NCBI GenBank assembly: GCA_947090235.1
Contig: CAMUNJ010000001.1
Coordinates: 1 to 34,889, forward strand
Direction: 5' to 3'
DNA: 34,889 nt
Source of the DNA: an uncultured Bacillota bacterium
GTDB taxonomy: Bacteria; Bacillota; Clostridia; Christensenellales; UBA1242
A model generated the notes under the pieces. It saw only the letters and a list, made by a program, of their open reading frames with translations. It made no database searches and had not been told where the DNA came from. The translations under genes were made by a program, and so were the position numbers. Positions 1 through 8,191 of the stretch are shown piece by piece; the first letter of the stretch is position 1, and the number at the start of each line of letters is the position of its first letter.

Positions 1-102
1 CAAAAAATCATTAATTTTTTAATGTTTTTTATTAATTTTAAACGCTTTTTTATTAAATTATATTTTTTAGAAAAATTATTAAAAAATTAAATAAAATAAA
101 AA

Positions 103-143
103 ATATATTTATTTTCTTATTTTAAATTCGAAAATAAATATAT
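103..143 (-). terminator. AT-rich hairpin ending the aspS-asnS operon
   Basis: A perfect 14-bp inverted repeat (103-116 with 130-143, 13-nt loop) lies just past the asnS stop. Read on the minus strand it is followed by a T-rich tract. Positions 1-102 hold only very AT-rich sequence, and I see no gene there. Confidence 0.6.
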
Positions 144-149
144 CATTTT

Positions 150-1538
150 TTAACCTAGAATTGAGCCAACTGTTCTTGGAAATAGTTCTACATCTCTAAT
201 ATTTGTTATTCCTGTTAGATACATAACAAGTCTTTCAAAGCCTAAGCCATAACCAGAATGAACATTTGTGCCATATCTGCGAGTATCCAAATACCAAGAA
301 TAATCCTCTTCATTAAGTCCAAGTTCTTTTATTCTTGCTAATAATTTTTCTAAGCGTTCCTCTCTTTGGCTTCCACCACAAAGTTCACCAATTCCAGGAA
401 CAAGCATATCTACAGCGGCAACAGTTTTACCATCATCGTTTTGACGCATATAAAATGCCTTTATATCTTTTGGATAGTTTTTCAAGAAAACCGGTTTTTT
501 ATAAACTTCTTCTGTCAAATATCTTTCATGCTCTGATTGAAGATCAATTCCCCATTTGACTGGAAATACAAATTTATCTTTAACTTTCTCTAAGATTGAA
601 ATTGCCTCAGTATAGTCGAGACGAACAAAATCATTTTCAACTATATTTTTTAACCTTTCTAAAAGCCCAATATCAACAAATTTATTTAAAAATTCAAGTT
701 CATCAAAACATTCTTGCATAACATATTTGATAACATATTTGATCATGTCTTCTTCATTGTCCATAAGTTCTTCTAATTCGCAGAAACAAATTTCTGGCTC
801 CATCATCCAAAACTCTGCAGCATGGCGTGAGGTATTTGAATTTTCAGCACGGAATGTTGGGCCAAAAGTATAAGTTTTGCCAAAAGCATGAGTTATAGTC
901 TCTTCATGAAGTTGACCAGAAACTGTAAGCGAAACCTTTTTACCAAAAAAGTCTTTACTATAATCTATTTTTCCATCTTTCTTTTCAGGTTTGTCCATGT
1001 CTAGAGTTGTCACCTGAAACATTTCACCAGCACCTTCGCAATCATTTGCTGTTATGATTGGAGTATGAACATAAACAAAGTTTTTTTCATTGAAAAACTT
1101 GTGAATAGCAAATGCCGCCACCGAGCGTATACGAAATACAGCATTAAATAAATTTCCACGACAACGAATTGTAGGTATAGTTCTCAAAAACTCAATAGTG
1201 TGACGCTTTTTTTGTAGTGGATAATCTCTGTCGCTTTCACCTAAAACTTCAACTTGGCTAGCATTAATTTCAAAAGCCTGTTGTGCATTTGGAGTTAAAA
1301 GAAGTTTGCCTTTTACTTTAAAAGAAGATCCAACATTTTGCTTTACAATCTCTTCATAGTTTTTGATTTTGTCTTTTTCAACAACTATCTGCACAGATTT
1401 AAATGCTCCATCATTGAGTTCAATAAAGGCTATATTCTTGCTGTCACGAACTGTTCTTGCCCACCCGCAAAGAGTTATTTCTTTATCTGCATACTTTTCA
1501 TAAGTTTTCTGCAAATCTCTAATTTCTATCCTTTTCAT
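150..1538 (-). CDS. asnS: Asparaginyl-tRNA synthetase
   Basis: Cytoplasmic class IIb synthetase that charges tRNA-Asn with asparagine using ATP. The 462-aa length is normal for bacterial AsnRS. An N-terminal OB-fold (about residues 1-110) binds the anticodon. The class II catalytic core follows, with motif 2 around FRAENSNTSRHAAEFWMMEPE minus its last residue, and motif 3 near the C-terminus (GLGFERLVMYLTG). The start ATG has an AGGAG site a few bases upstream. It lies 11 bp behind aspS on the same strand, so the two are one operon under the T-box upstream of aspS. A tRNA-Asn(GTT) gene is at 18408-18483 in this window. Identification is firm. Confidence 0.96.
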   Translation of the reverse strand: MKRIEIRDLQKTYEKYADKEITLCGWARTVRDSKNIAFIELNDGAFKSVQIVVEKDKIKNYEEIVKQNVGSSFKVKGKLLLTPNAQQAFEINASQVEVLGESDRDYPLQKKRHTIEFLRTIPTIRCRGNLFNAVFRIRSVAAFAIHKFFNEKNFVYVHTPIITANDCEGAGEMFQVTTLDMDKPEKKDGKIDYSKDFFGKKVSLTVSGQLHEETITHAFGKTYTFGPTFRAENSNTSRHAAEFWMMEPEICFCELEELMDNEEDMIKYVIKYVMQECFDELEFLNKFVDIGLLERLKNIVENDFVRLDYTEAISILEKVKDKFVFPVKWGIDLQSEHERYLTEEVYKKPVFLKNYPKDIKAFYMRQNDDGKTVAAVDMLVPGIGELCGGSQREERLEKLLARIKELGLNEEDYSWYLDTRRYGTNVHSGYGLGFERLVMYLTGITNIRDVELFPRTVGSILG

Positions 1539-1549
1539 AATTTCTCCTT

Positions 1550-2827
1550 TTATGGATCCAATCTATCTGGACCTCTAAATATAAATTGTGTTTCTTTAAG
1601 TGATGGAAGATTTAGCAAAAGCATTGTTAATCTATCCACACCTATTGCAAAACCACCATGTGGAGGCATACCATATTTGAACGACTCCAAATAAAATTTA
1701 ACATCATCTGTCAAGCCCTTTTCTTGTGCATTTTTCTTGATTTCCTCATAACGATGTTCTCTTTGAGCACCAGAGGTGATTTCAATTCCCTTCCAAATAA
1801 GGTCGTAACCTTGTAAAACGCCTTGCTTTCTCATATGATAAAAGGCTCTTTTTGCAGGAGGATAATCTGTAACGAAAAGAAATTCATGCCCAAATTTATC
1901 TTTCGCTAGTCTCTCACACAATCTTTCAGCCTCTGTTGTAAGGTCGGTTTTTTCTTCTTCAGGAACTGTAAAGTCATAACGAGTTTTAAGTTCATCATAA
2001 ACATCTAAAAGTTTCATTTGTGGGAATGGAAGAGTTGGTATATTAATTTCAACTCCAAAAACTTCTTTAACTTTATCTCCAAATTTTTCTTTTGTCTTTG
2101 CAAGACCATATGCTAACATTTCTGCTTCCAAATTCATCACATCTTGGAACGAATTTATATAACAAAACTCTACATCAAAACTTGTAAACTCTGTTGCATG
2201 CTTTTTTGTATGAGATTTTTCTGCACGAAAACATGGAGCAATTTCAAAAACTCTTTCCAATCCCCCCGCTATCGCCATTTGCTTATAAAACTGAGGGCTT
2301 TGAGCAAGATATGCCTTGCGACCAAAATACTTTACTTCAAAAACTTCTGAGCCACTTTCTGATGCTGTTGCAATAAACTTTGGCGTATGAATTTCTGTAA
2401 AATCCTTATTAATCAAATACTCACGCATTGCGTTAACTAAAAAACTTTGAAATTGGAATATTAATTGATTTCTTTCTGTTCTAAGGTCAATAAAACGATA
2501 GTCCATTCTTTGATCTATTGAACTTTCTGGACCTATAGGAAAGGCCTCGGCGTGAGATGTTAATTCTACATTTTCTGGGATTATTTCTATTCCGCCAAGT
2601 TTTACAAATTCATTTGCAACCGCTTGTCCTTTTATTTTTACAGTACTTTCAAGTGTAGCATGAGAAAAAATTTCTGCAATCTCAGGTTTTTCTTCTTTTA
2701 CAACTGTCACTTGAATTTTGCCTGAAAGGTCACGAATGACAACAAACTGCATACTTTTTTTATCACGCAAATTCTCAATCCAACCCTGTATTTCAACTTC
2801 CCCTGGTCTCACTTCACAAATTTTCAT
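1550..2827 (-). CDS. aspS: Aspartyl-tRNA synthetase, archaeal/short type
   Basis: Class IIb aminoacyl-tRNA synthetase for tRNA-Asp. At 425 aa it is much shorter than the usual bacterial AspRS (about 590 aa) and lacks the bacterial GAD insertion, so it belongs to the archaeal/eukaryotic-like group found in some Clostridia. The N-terminal OB-fold covers about residues 1-100. Motif 2 is seen as FRAEKSHTKKHATEF and motif 3 as GGFAIGVDRLTMLLL. Members of this group may be discriminating or may also charge tRNA-Asn; that cannot be settled here, although the AsnRS next door removes the need for the indirect route. An AAGGAG site precedes the ATG. It is the first gene of the T-box-controlled operon. 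Confidence 0.93.
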   Translation of the reverse strand: MKICEVRPGEVEIQGWIENLRDKKSMQFVVIRDLSGKIQVTVVKEEKPEIAEIFSHATLESTVKIKGQAVANEFVKLGGIEIIPENVELTSHAEAFPIGPESSIDQRMDYRFIDLRTERNQLIFQFQSFLVNAMREYLINKDFTEIHTPKFIATASESGSEVFEVKYFGRKAYLAQSPQFYKQMAIAGGLERVFEIAPCFRAEKSHTKKHATEFTSFDVEFCYINSFQDVMNLEAEMLAYGLAKTKEKFGDKVKEVFGVEINIPTLPFPQMKLLDVYDELKTRYDFTVPEEEKTDLTTEAERLCERLAKDKFGHEFLFVTDYPPAKRAFYHMRKQGVLQGYDLIWKGIEITSGAQREHRYEEIKKNAQEKGLTDDVKFYLESFKYGMPPHGGFAIGVDRLTMLLLNLPSLKETQFIFRGPDRLDP

Positions 2828-2889
2828 TTTTTATTTCTCCTTTTTAATTTTAATTAATAACCGCACCTATAAAAAGTGCTGTTGGCAAC

Positions 2890-3094
2890 AAAAAATCGCC
2901 CAAATGTATTTCTACATTAGGACGAAATAAAATTTCCGCGGTGCCACCTAACTTGTCTAAAATAGACCTCTCTTTAAGTTTTTCAAACTCCAAAGTGTTC
3001 TTCATTTTGATTGCCTTGATTGCACTTTCACCCCGACACAACCTCTCTATAAAAGCAATTAGCCAAAACTACTCTCTTCTTCAACGCTTGATTA
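2890..3094 (-). promoter_or_regulatory. T-box riboswitch, probable Asn (AAC) specifier
   Basis: The transcribed leader of aspS-asnS. The T-box sequence GGTGGCACCGCGG is at 2936-2948, read on the minus strand. It is followed by a 12-bp terminator stem (2897-2908 with 2913-2924) and a run of six T. Stem I carries the conserved AGAGAG and GGTGAAAG elements upstream. In the 3' strand of Stem I the context GAAGAACACTTTGG gives AAC at 2997-2999 as the likely specifier codon (Asn). Uncharged tRNA-Asn would pair with the T-box and prevent termination. The specifier was assigned by eye from context, not by folding. Confidence 0.88.
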
Positions 3095-3100
3095 TGCCTA

Positions 3101-3129
3101 ATAATAAACTATTTTTATAATTTTGTCAA
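3101..3129 (-). promoter_or_regulatory. Promoter of the T-box/aspS/asnS operon
   Basis: On the minus strand TTGACA (3124-3129), a 17-bp spacer and TATTAT (3101-3106) form a near-consensus sigma-A promoter. It would start transcription just ahead of T-box Stem I. Confidence 0.8.
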
Positions 3130-3229
3130 GAAAAAATAAGGTTATTCAATAATTTATTAGTTAACAGCCACCTCGACTTGACTGCTTGACCTGAATATGA
3201 TAAAATATTGTCGAAAAATGGGGAATGAT

Positions 3230-3667
3230 ATGAAAAAATTTTTTATTTTAATTTTGCTTTGTCTATGTTTATCCGCCTCTCCTTTTGTTTTTTCTGGCTG
3301 CAAACAGCCACCTTCTCAAAATGGGGAAATAGTTTTGCCCGATGACGAAAACAATGTGGATAATGAAAATCAAGATGATGATAAGCAAGAAAATAATACT
3401 GAACTTGGGGACAAAATATTAAAAACTAAATGCACAGAAATTGTAGATATTTTACTTGAAAGTAGTTATTTTGAAAACGAAAAATCTTTTAGCATTTTAA
3501 AAAATGGTTTAGGAGGTAAAATTATTTGCCAAATGCAAACTTTAACTTTGGAAGAGTTTGGAATTTTAAATGCTTTTTTACTATCTAAATTAAATAATTT
3601 TGATGACTATATAATAAAAACTTTTATAGAACAAAATCAGTTTATTGTGACGATAAACTACAAATAA
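3230..3667 (+). CDS. Small lipoprotein of unknown function
   Basis: A 145-aa predicted lipoprotein. The N-terminus is MKKFF followed by a hydrophobic core and a lipobox ending in SGC, so the mature protein would be lipid-anchored outside the membrane. An acidic low-complexity linker rich in D, E, N and Q (mature residues about 15-45) precedes a small C-terminal domain I do not recognise. I chose the ATG at 3230 because GGGGA lies at the right distance and it gives a clean signal peptide. TTGACT-17-TAAAAT at 3178-3206 is a plausible promoter. A bidirectional terminator follows. Confidence 0.75.
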   Translation: MKKFFILILLCLCLSASPFVFSGCKQPPSQNGEIVLPDDENNVDNENQDDDKQENNTELGDKILKTKCTEIVDILLESSYFENEKSFSILKNGLGGKIICQMQTLTLEEFGILNAFLLSKLNNFDDYIIKTFIEQNQFIVTINYK

Positions 3668-3701
3668 AAAACTTAAATTTTGATTACAAAATTTAAGTTT
3701 T
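3668..3701. terminator. Bidirectional terminator between the lipoprotein gene and uvrA
   Basis: A perfect 15-bp stem (3668-3682 with 3687-3701) has a 4-nt loop, with A-runs on one side and T-runs on the other. It would serve both converging genes. Confidence 0.85.
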
Positions 3702-3705
3702 ATTT

Positions 3706-6540
3706 TTATTTATTCAAAATTTTTCTCAAAAATTGTCCTGTAAAACTTTCTGGAACAAGAGCGACTTCTTCTGGCGTTCCTTTTGCAACTATAGTTCCGC
3801 CACCACTTCCGCCTTCTGGCCCAAGATCAATTATTTGATCTGCCGATTTGATTACATCAAGGTTATGCTCAATGACAACTACACTATTTCCACTTTCTAC
3901 AAGCCTGTTCAAAATGCCAATAAGTTTGCGAACATCATACATATGAAGACCTGTTGTTGGCTCATCAAGAAGATAAATAGTCTTGCCTGTAGATTTTTTT
4001 GAAAGTTCTGTAGCAAGTTTAACCCTTTGTGCTTCACCACCAGATAGAGTTGTTGCAGATTGACCTAACTTGATATAGTCAAGGCCTACATCGTGCAGTG
4101 CCTGAACTTTGGCTTTTATTGCTGGAATATTTTCAAAGAAAGACAATGCTTCTTCGACTGTCATGTCCAGAACATCTGATATAGTTTTTCCTTTATACTT
4201 AACCTCAAGCGTTTCGTGATTATATCTATGTCCTTTACAAACTTCGCAAGGAACTGTTATATCAGGCAAGAAGAACATTTCAATCTCTTTTACGCCAGCA
4301 CCTTCGCAAGCATCACAACGCCCACCTTTTACATTAAAAGAAAATCTTCCCGGTTGATATCCACGCATTTTGGCATCAGGAGTTGAAGCAAATAATTCGC
4401 GAATAGCAGTAAACATTCCCACATAAGTTGCAGGATTAGAACGAGGAGTTCTGCCTATAGGCGATTGGTCAATGCAGATAACTTTATCTAAAAGATCAAC
4501 ATTTTCTATCTTCTTAAAAGTTCCTAATTCCAATCTAGAATTATTTAACACATTTGAAAGATAAGGATAAACTATTTCATTTATCAAACTAGACTTTCCG
4601 CTTCCAGAAACCCCTGTCACAACAGTAAATACTCCCAATGGAATGTCGACATCTATATCGCGAAGATTGTTTTCTTTCGCACCTCTAACTTTTAAAAATT
4701 TTGTAGGCTTTCGACGATTTTTAGGTGTCTCTATAACCTCTTCGCCACGCAAAAACTTGGCAGTTATTGAGTTTGAATTTTTCATAACATCTTCAACACT
4801 GCCGTTTCCAACAATTTCACCACCATGAACGCCAGCATATGGTCCAACATCCACAAGCCAATCGGCTGTGCGAATAGTATCTTCATCATGCTCAACCACA
4901 ATCAAAGTGTTGCCAAGATCACGCAAGTTTTTCATTGTTTCAATAAGCCTGTCGTTGTCGCGTTGATGAAGACCTATACTTGGCTCATCCAAAATATATA
5001 AAACACCAGAAAGACCACTACCTATCTGTGTTGCAAGTCGAATTCGCTGTGCTTCGCCACCAGATAATGTACTTGCCGAACGCGAAAGCGTAAGATAATT
5101 CAATCCAACATTGCTTAAAAATTTTAATCGTGCATTTATCTCTTTTAAAATGCTTTTTGCGATTTCAGCCTTGGCTTTGTCGAGTTTTAATCCAACAAAA
5201 TATGGTACAAGTTCGCCTACACTCATATCACAAGTGTCTGCAATGTTTTTGTTGTTTACCCTAACAGATAAAGCCGAATCGTTCAACCTATGCCCCTTAC
5301 AAACTGGACATGTTTGCTCTCGTACAAACTTGGCTATTTCTAGTTTTATAAACTCGCTTTTGCCCTCAGTTAATCTTCTTTTTAAGTTGTTGATTATCCC
5401 TTCAAAAGAAAGTGCTTTTTTGCCATTATAATGCTCAAAAGTTTTGTTTCTAGCTTCGCTATCATACAAGTCTAACTTCTCGCCATTGTTGCCGTATAAT
5501 AAAATATCCAACTTCTTTCTAGCAAGTTTTTTAACTGGCTCATCTAAATCAATGTCGTATTTCTTTGCTAAAGCGTTCAAATATCTTTGCGTCATGGAGC
5601 CTTCGTCATAACGCCAACCAGTTATGTTAAATGCCCCATCGCGAATTGAAAGATCACCATTTTTTAAAACTAAACCTTCATCAATATCTGTGACCACTCC
5701 AAGCCCAGAACAATTTGGACATGCTCCATATGGAGCATTAAAGGAGAATAATCTTGGTGAAACTTCTTCCAAAGTCCATCCACATTCAGAACATGCGTAG
5801 TTTGTTGAATAAAGTTGCTCTTCGCCCTCACAATCAACAATAACTAAACCGTCTGCGAGTTTCAAGGCCGTTTCTAGACTATCATTGAGACGCGAACGAA
5901 CTCCATCTTTCAAAACAATTCTGTCCACAACTGCTCTAATATTATGTTTAAGGTTTTTGTCTAATTCTATCTGCTCGTCCAAATTATATATACTGCCATC
6001 AACTTGGACACGAACAAATCCGCTCTTTTTTAAACTTTCAAATTGTTTTGCAAACGCACCTTTTTGTCCTCTAACAATAGGTGCTAAAATTGTAAGTTTA
6101 CTTCCCTCAGTTTTTTCAAGAATGTTGTCTATAATTTGGTCGATAGTTTGTTGCGAGATAGGTTTATGACAATGAGGACAATATGGCGTTCCTACTCTAG
6201 CAAAAAGTAAACGAATATAATCGTAAATCTCCGTCACTGTGCCAACCGTAGACCTAGGGTTATGATTGGTGGTTTTTTGGTCGATAGAAATAGCCGGACT
6301 TAAACCTTCAATAGATTCTACATCTGGTTTTTGAGCCTGTCCCAGAAATTGTCTAGCATAAGAGGAAAGACTTTCAATATATCGTCTTTGTCCTTCTGCA
6401 AAAATAGTGCCAAAAGCAAGGCTGGTTTTTCCCGAACCGCTAACACCAGTAAATACAATCAATTTGTTTTTAGGAATTTCAAGAGAAACATTTTTCAAGT
6501 TGTTTTCCCTTGCCCCACTGATAAGAATAGAATTTTTCAT
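3706..6540 (-). CDS. uvrA: UvrABC excinuclease subunit A
   Basis: DNA-damage recognition ATPase of nucleotide excision repair, which loads UvrB at lesions. The protein is 944 aa, normal length. It has two ABC ATPase modules, each with a Walker A (GVSGSGKTSLAFG; GVSGSGKSSLINE) and an LSGGEAQR signature. The zinc-binding CxxC pairs are present (CPHC; CSEC/CPNC; CDAC/CEVC). I chose the ATG at 6540 because the family begins at this point (MKNSILISGARENNLK). Upstream in-frame sequence has no homologous character and runs through the promoter. There is no Shine-Dalgarno site; the -10 box is only six bases upstream, which predicts a leaderless mRNA. I see no clear LexA box. Confidence 0.95.
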   Translation of the reverse strand: MKNSILISGARENNLKNVSLEIPKNKLIVFTGVSGSGKTSLAFGTIFAEGQRRYIESLSSYARQFLGQAQKPDVESIEGLSPAISIDQKTTNHNPRSTVGTVTEIYDYIRLLFARVGTPYCPHCHKPISQQTIDQIIDNILEKTEGSKLTILAPIVRGQKGAFAKQFESLKKSGFVRVQVDGSIYNLDEQIELDKNLKHNIRAVVDRIVLKDGVRSRLNDSLETALKLADGLVIVDCEGEEQLYSTNYACSECGWTLEEVSPRLFSFNAPYGACPNCSGLGVVTDIDEGLVLKNGDLSIRDGAFNITGWRYDEGSMTQRYLNALAKKYDIDLDEPVKKLARKKLDILLYGNNGEKLDLYDSEARNKTFEHYNGKKALSFEGIINNLKRRLTEGKSEFIKLEIAKFVREQTCPVCKGHRLNDSALSVRVNNKNIADTCDMSVGELVPYFVGLKLDKAKAEIAKSILKEINARLKFLSNVGLNYLTLSRSASTLSGGEAQRIRLATQIGSGLSGVLYILDEPSIGLHQRDNDRLIETMKNLRDLGNTLIVVEHDEDTIRTADWLVDVGPYAGVHGGEIVGNGSVEDVMKNSNSITAKFLRGEEVIETPKNRRKPTKFLKVRGAKENNLRDIDVDIPLGVFTVVTGVSGSGKSSLINEIVYPYLSNVLNNSRLELGTFKKIENVDLLDKVICIDQSPIGRTPRSNPATYVGMFTAIRELFASTPDAKMRGYQPGRFSFNVKGGRCDACEGAGVKEIEMFFLPDITVPCEVCKGHRYNHETLEVKYKGKTISDVLDMTVEEALSFFENIPAIKAKVQALHDVGLDYIKLGQSATTLSGGEAQRVKLATELSKKSTGKTIYLLDEPTTGLHMYDVRKLIGILNRLVESGNSVVVIEHNLDVIKSADQIIDLGPEGGSGGGTIVAKGTPEEVALVPESFTGQFLRKILNK

Positions 6541-6546
6541 AACTAT

Positions 6547-6575
6547 ATTATAGCCATTTTCTTGAACAATATCAA
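6547..6575 (-). promoter_or_regulatory. uvrA promoter, leaderless architecture
   Basis: On the minus strand TTGATA (6570-6575), 17 bp and TATAAT (6547-6552) are followed by six bases and the ATG at 6540. The expected start site coincides with the A of the start codon. Confidence 0.75.
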
Positions 6576-6715
6576 GTAATTTATTTTTTGTTTTACTTTT
6601 GATTTTCTTCTCTTTTAAAGAAAAGAAACAAAAGAAAACTAATTTTTTATAATCACTAGTCTGGCACCTATAAATAAAAAACAATAAGTGCTATCATGCA
6701 ATTAAAGGAGGAAAA

Positions 6716-6988
6716 ATGAAACAAGATAATTTAAACCAGCACTTATATGATATTGTAGCAAAAGTTTTAAAATCTAAAATGAAAGCCCAAAATTTATCCA
6801 TAAATAAACTTAGCAAACTCTCAGGCATTTCAAATAAGACAATTTCAAATTTACTAAAAGCCAGATCTAAAAATGTTAGAATGTCTACAATATTACCTTT
6901 ATTTGATATTTTAAATATATCTACAGATAAAGATATTATAATTCCATTAAATAAAGAAAATAAATTCACAATAAAAAATTGCAAATAG
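6716..6988 (+). CDS. Small XRE-family HTH protein
   Basis: A 90-aa DNA-binding protein. Residues about 15-65 fit a Cro/CI helix-turn-helix (motif LSKLSGISNKTISNLLKA, with a following helix at residues 60-75). There is no effector domain. GGAGG lies six bases before the ATG. It is divergent from uvrA and its last codons overlap the -35 box of the disrupted tRNA-Arg promoter. It lies outside the mobile element as I draw its ends, so it is probably a host gene. The target is unknown. Confidence 0.8.
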   Translation: MKQDNLNQHLYDIVAKVLKSKMKAQNLSINKLSKLSGISNKTISNLLKARSKNVRMSTILPLFDILNISTDKDIIIPLNKENKFTIKNCK

Positions 6989-7007
6989 GAAAAAATTGTG
7001 TTATACT
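6979..7007 (+). promoter_or_regulatory. Promoter of the interrupted host tRNA-Arg
   Basis: TTGCAA (6979-6984), 17 bp and TATACT (7002-7007) end ten bases before the first base of the tRNA at 7018. In the integrated state this promoter reads through the broken tRNA half into the element, toward its tRNA-Arg and the 7321 gene. Confidence 0.7.
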
Positions 7008-7017
7008 TTACTCACAT

Positions 7018-7059
7018 GTTCTCGTGGCGTAATTGTATAACGCAGTGCCCTCCTAAGGC
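7018..7059 (+). pseudogene. 5' half of host tRNA-Arg(CCT), split at the anticodon loop
   Basis: This stretch has a 7-nt acceptor strand (GTTCTCG), a D-arm (GCG/CGC stem) and the 5' anticodon stem TGCC with loop CTCCTAA (7050-7056). After GGC the sequence stops looking like a tRNA. The acceptor strand pairs 7/7 (one G-U) with CGGGAAC at 16335-16341. Joined to 16301-16345 it gives a complete tRNA-Arg with anticodon CCT. It is therefore one half of a gene interrupted by the element. Confidence 0.85.
7048..7059 (+). repeat. attL core
   Basis: CCCTCCTAAGGC, identical to 16299-16310. It spans the anticodon loop (CTCCTAA, 7 nt), flanked by stem bases GCC and GGC. That matches the known preference of tyrosine recombinases for a short overlap flanked by an inverted repeat. 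Confidence 0.85.
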
Positions 7060-7094
7060 TTTGTTATAGCCACCCCTGAAAACCCCTAAAACCC

Positions 7095-7124
7095 TTGTAT
7101 TTACTAGGTTTTCTGTGGTATTAT
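7095..7124 (+). promoter_or_regulatory. Possible element-borne promoter for tRNA-Arg
   Basis: TTGTAT (7095-7100), 18 bp and TATTAT (7119-7124) is a moderate match upstream of the tRNA at 7200. The same stretch holds a repeated AAAACCC and an inverted GAAAACC/GGTTTTC, which might instead be integrase arm sites. The call is tentative. Confidence 0.35.
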
Positions 7125-7199
7125 GTTTGTGTGATTTTCGTAAATCCCATACAAAAGCCATCTTCACTCCAATTTTTTATAGTTTTTTATAAGTTTTAT

Positions 7200-7274
7200 G
7201 TTCCCATAGTAAAGTGGATATTACAAACCCCTCCTAAGGGTTAGTCGGCTGTTCGAGTCAGCCTGGGAACACCA
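7200..7274 (+). tRNA. tRNA-Arg(CCT) carried by the element
   Basis: A complete cloverleaf. The acceptor GTTCCCA/TGGGAAC pairs 7/7. The D-arm is GTAA/TTAC. The anticodon arm is AACCC-CTCCTAA-GGGTT, giving anticodon CCT. The T-arm is GGCTG-TTCGAGT-CAGCC, and CCA is encoded (7272-7274). It reads AGG codons. It is clearly different in sequence from the interrupted host tRNA-Arg(CCT), so it is not a duplicate of it. It lies inside the element and downstream of the host tRNA promoter, so it probably replaces the gene destroyed by integration. Confidence 0.93.
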
Positions 7275-7320
7275 TTTAAGTATCTAATCTACTAGATACT
7301 TTTTATTTTGTGAGGTAATA

Positions 7321-8103
7321 ATGAATATAGAATTAAAACAATATCTTGACGACAAAACAATTTTATTAGATGTTTTAGACACTTATCCTAAACATATAAA
7401 AAAGTTAATCTCAGATAATGTGCCTTCAATAAATCAATACTTTGATGAAGAACAATCTTTACATGAAAAACATTTACAAATGAATTATTTCCCAACATAT
7501 AGTGGTAATAAATATTATCAAGCATACAACTCACTTGTTGATAAAATCGTTAATGACTTGTCCGAAAATTGTTATTATGCTTTATCCTTTCATGCTACAA
7601 GATTACTAAATGAGGAAATTACCGATATTAAAACCAATGGATTCAAGTTGTTTAATAAAAATGAACATAGCAAAAAACTAGACTTACTTAATGCTTATGG
7701 TTTTAATAAATCTGAAATTGATATTCTTAAAAATTGTTCTTATGTTGAAAATGGACAAAGAAGTAATAAAGTTTACTTTTGTCATGCTATTTCTACCTTG
7801 AATTTTGATAATGGGCTTAATCCTTTTTTTAGCACTTGGGGTGGAGAAATAACCTATTGGCATAAAGATATCCCTAGCAAGATTTTGAATAGACTTAAAT
7901 GCATAGGAATCCCTTGTTTAGTTATTGCTAAATTGCCTATATTCCAAATTACATCTGTTTCATACATGATTAAATCGCTTTTACATAACTTTATTACAAA
8001 ATCACAAAAAGAAGATATTGACACATCTTTAACTACAAATGATATTGTAATTTTAGATGTTATTCCTTTTGATAAATTTGCAGGCGATAAAGTCTTAATA
8101 TAA
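7321..8103 (+). CDS. Unknown 260-aa cargo protein, possibly ADP-ribosyltransferase-like
   Basis: A soluble protein of 260 aa with a GAGG ribosome site eight bases before the ATG and its own terminator. I do not recognise the family with confidence. The stretch SFHATRL (about residue 91), followed by an I...NGF segment, then VYFCHA (about 151) and STWGGE (about 172), has the order His, Tyr, Glu seen in some ADP-ribosyltransferase folds such as KptA-like proteins. That is a weak, motif-level resemblance only. The gene lies next to the rescue tRNA at the element edge, outside the integrase operon, a usual place for cargo such as defence genes. It could be co-transcribed with the tRNA. Confidence 0.7.
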   Translation: MNIELKQYLDDKTILLDVLDTYPKHIKKLISDNVPSINQYFDEEQSLHEKHLQMNYFPTYSGNKYYQAYNSLVDKIVNDLSENCYYALSFHATRLLNEEITDIKTNGFKLFNKNEHSKKLDLLNAYGFNKSEIDILKNCSYVENGQRSNKVYFCHAISTLNFDNGLNPFFSTWGGEITYWHKDIPSKILNRLKCIGIPCLVIAKLPIFQITSVSYMIKSLLHNFITKSQKEDIDTSLTTNDIVILDVIPFDKFAGDKVLI

Positions 8104-8123
8104 TTTCATGTCGAAACATTATC

Positions 8124-8164
8124 AATGCTAGGATACGATATTTCGCACCTAGCATTTTATTTTT
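8124..8164. terminator. Terminator between the 7321 gene and the integrase
   Basis: A 9-bp perfect stem (AATGCTAGG 8124-8132 with CCTAGCATT 8148-8156) is followed by TTTATTTTTATT on the plus strand. Confidence 0.8.
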
Positions 8165-8191
8165 ATTAAGTTTTTGTGTATCTCAATAACA

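Noticed and set aside
2850..3041. A 63-aa open frame on the minus strand upstream of aspS
   Set aside because: It coincides with the T-box RNA, and its sequence is explained by Stem I, the antiterminator and the terminator.
6541..6684. A 48-residue N-terminal extension of UvrA
   Set aside because: It runs through the promoter boxes and is unlike UvrA; the family starts at the ATG at 6540.
6694..6984. A 96-aa minus-strand frame opposite the small HTH gene
   Set aside because: The plus-strand frame has a GGAGG site and a clear helix-turn-helix; the antisense frame is a shadow.
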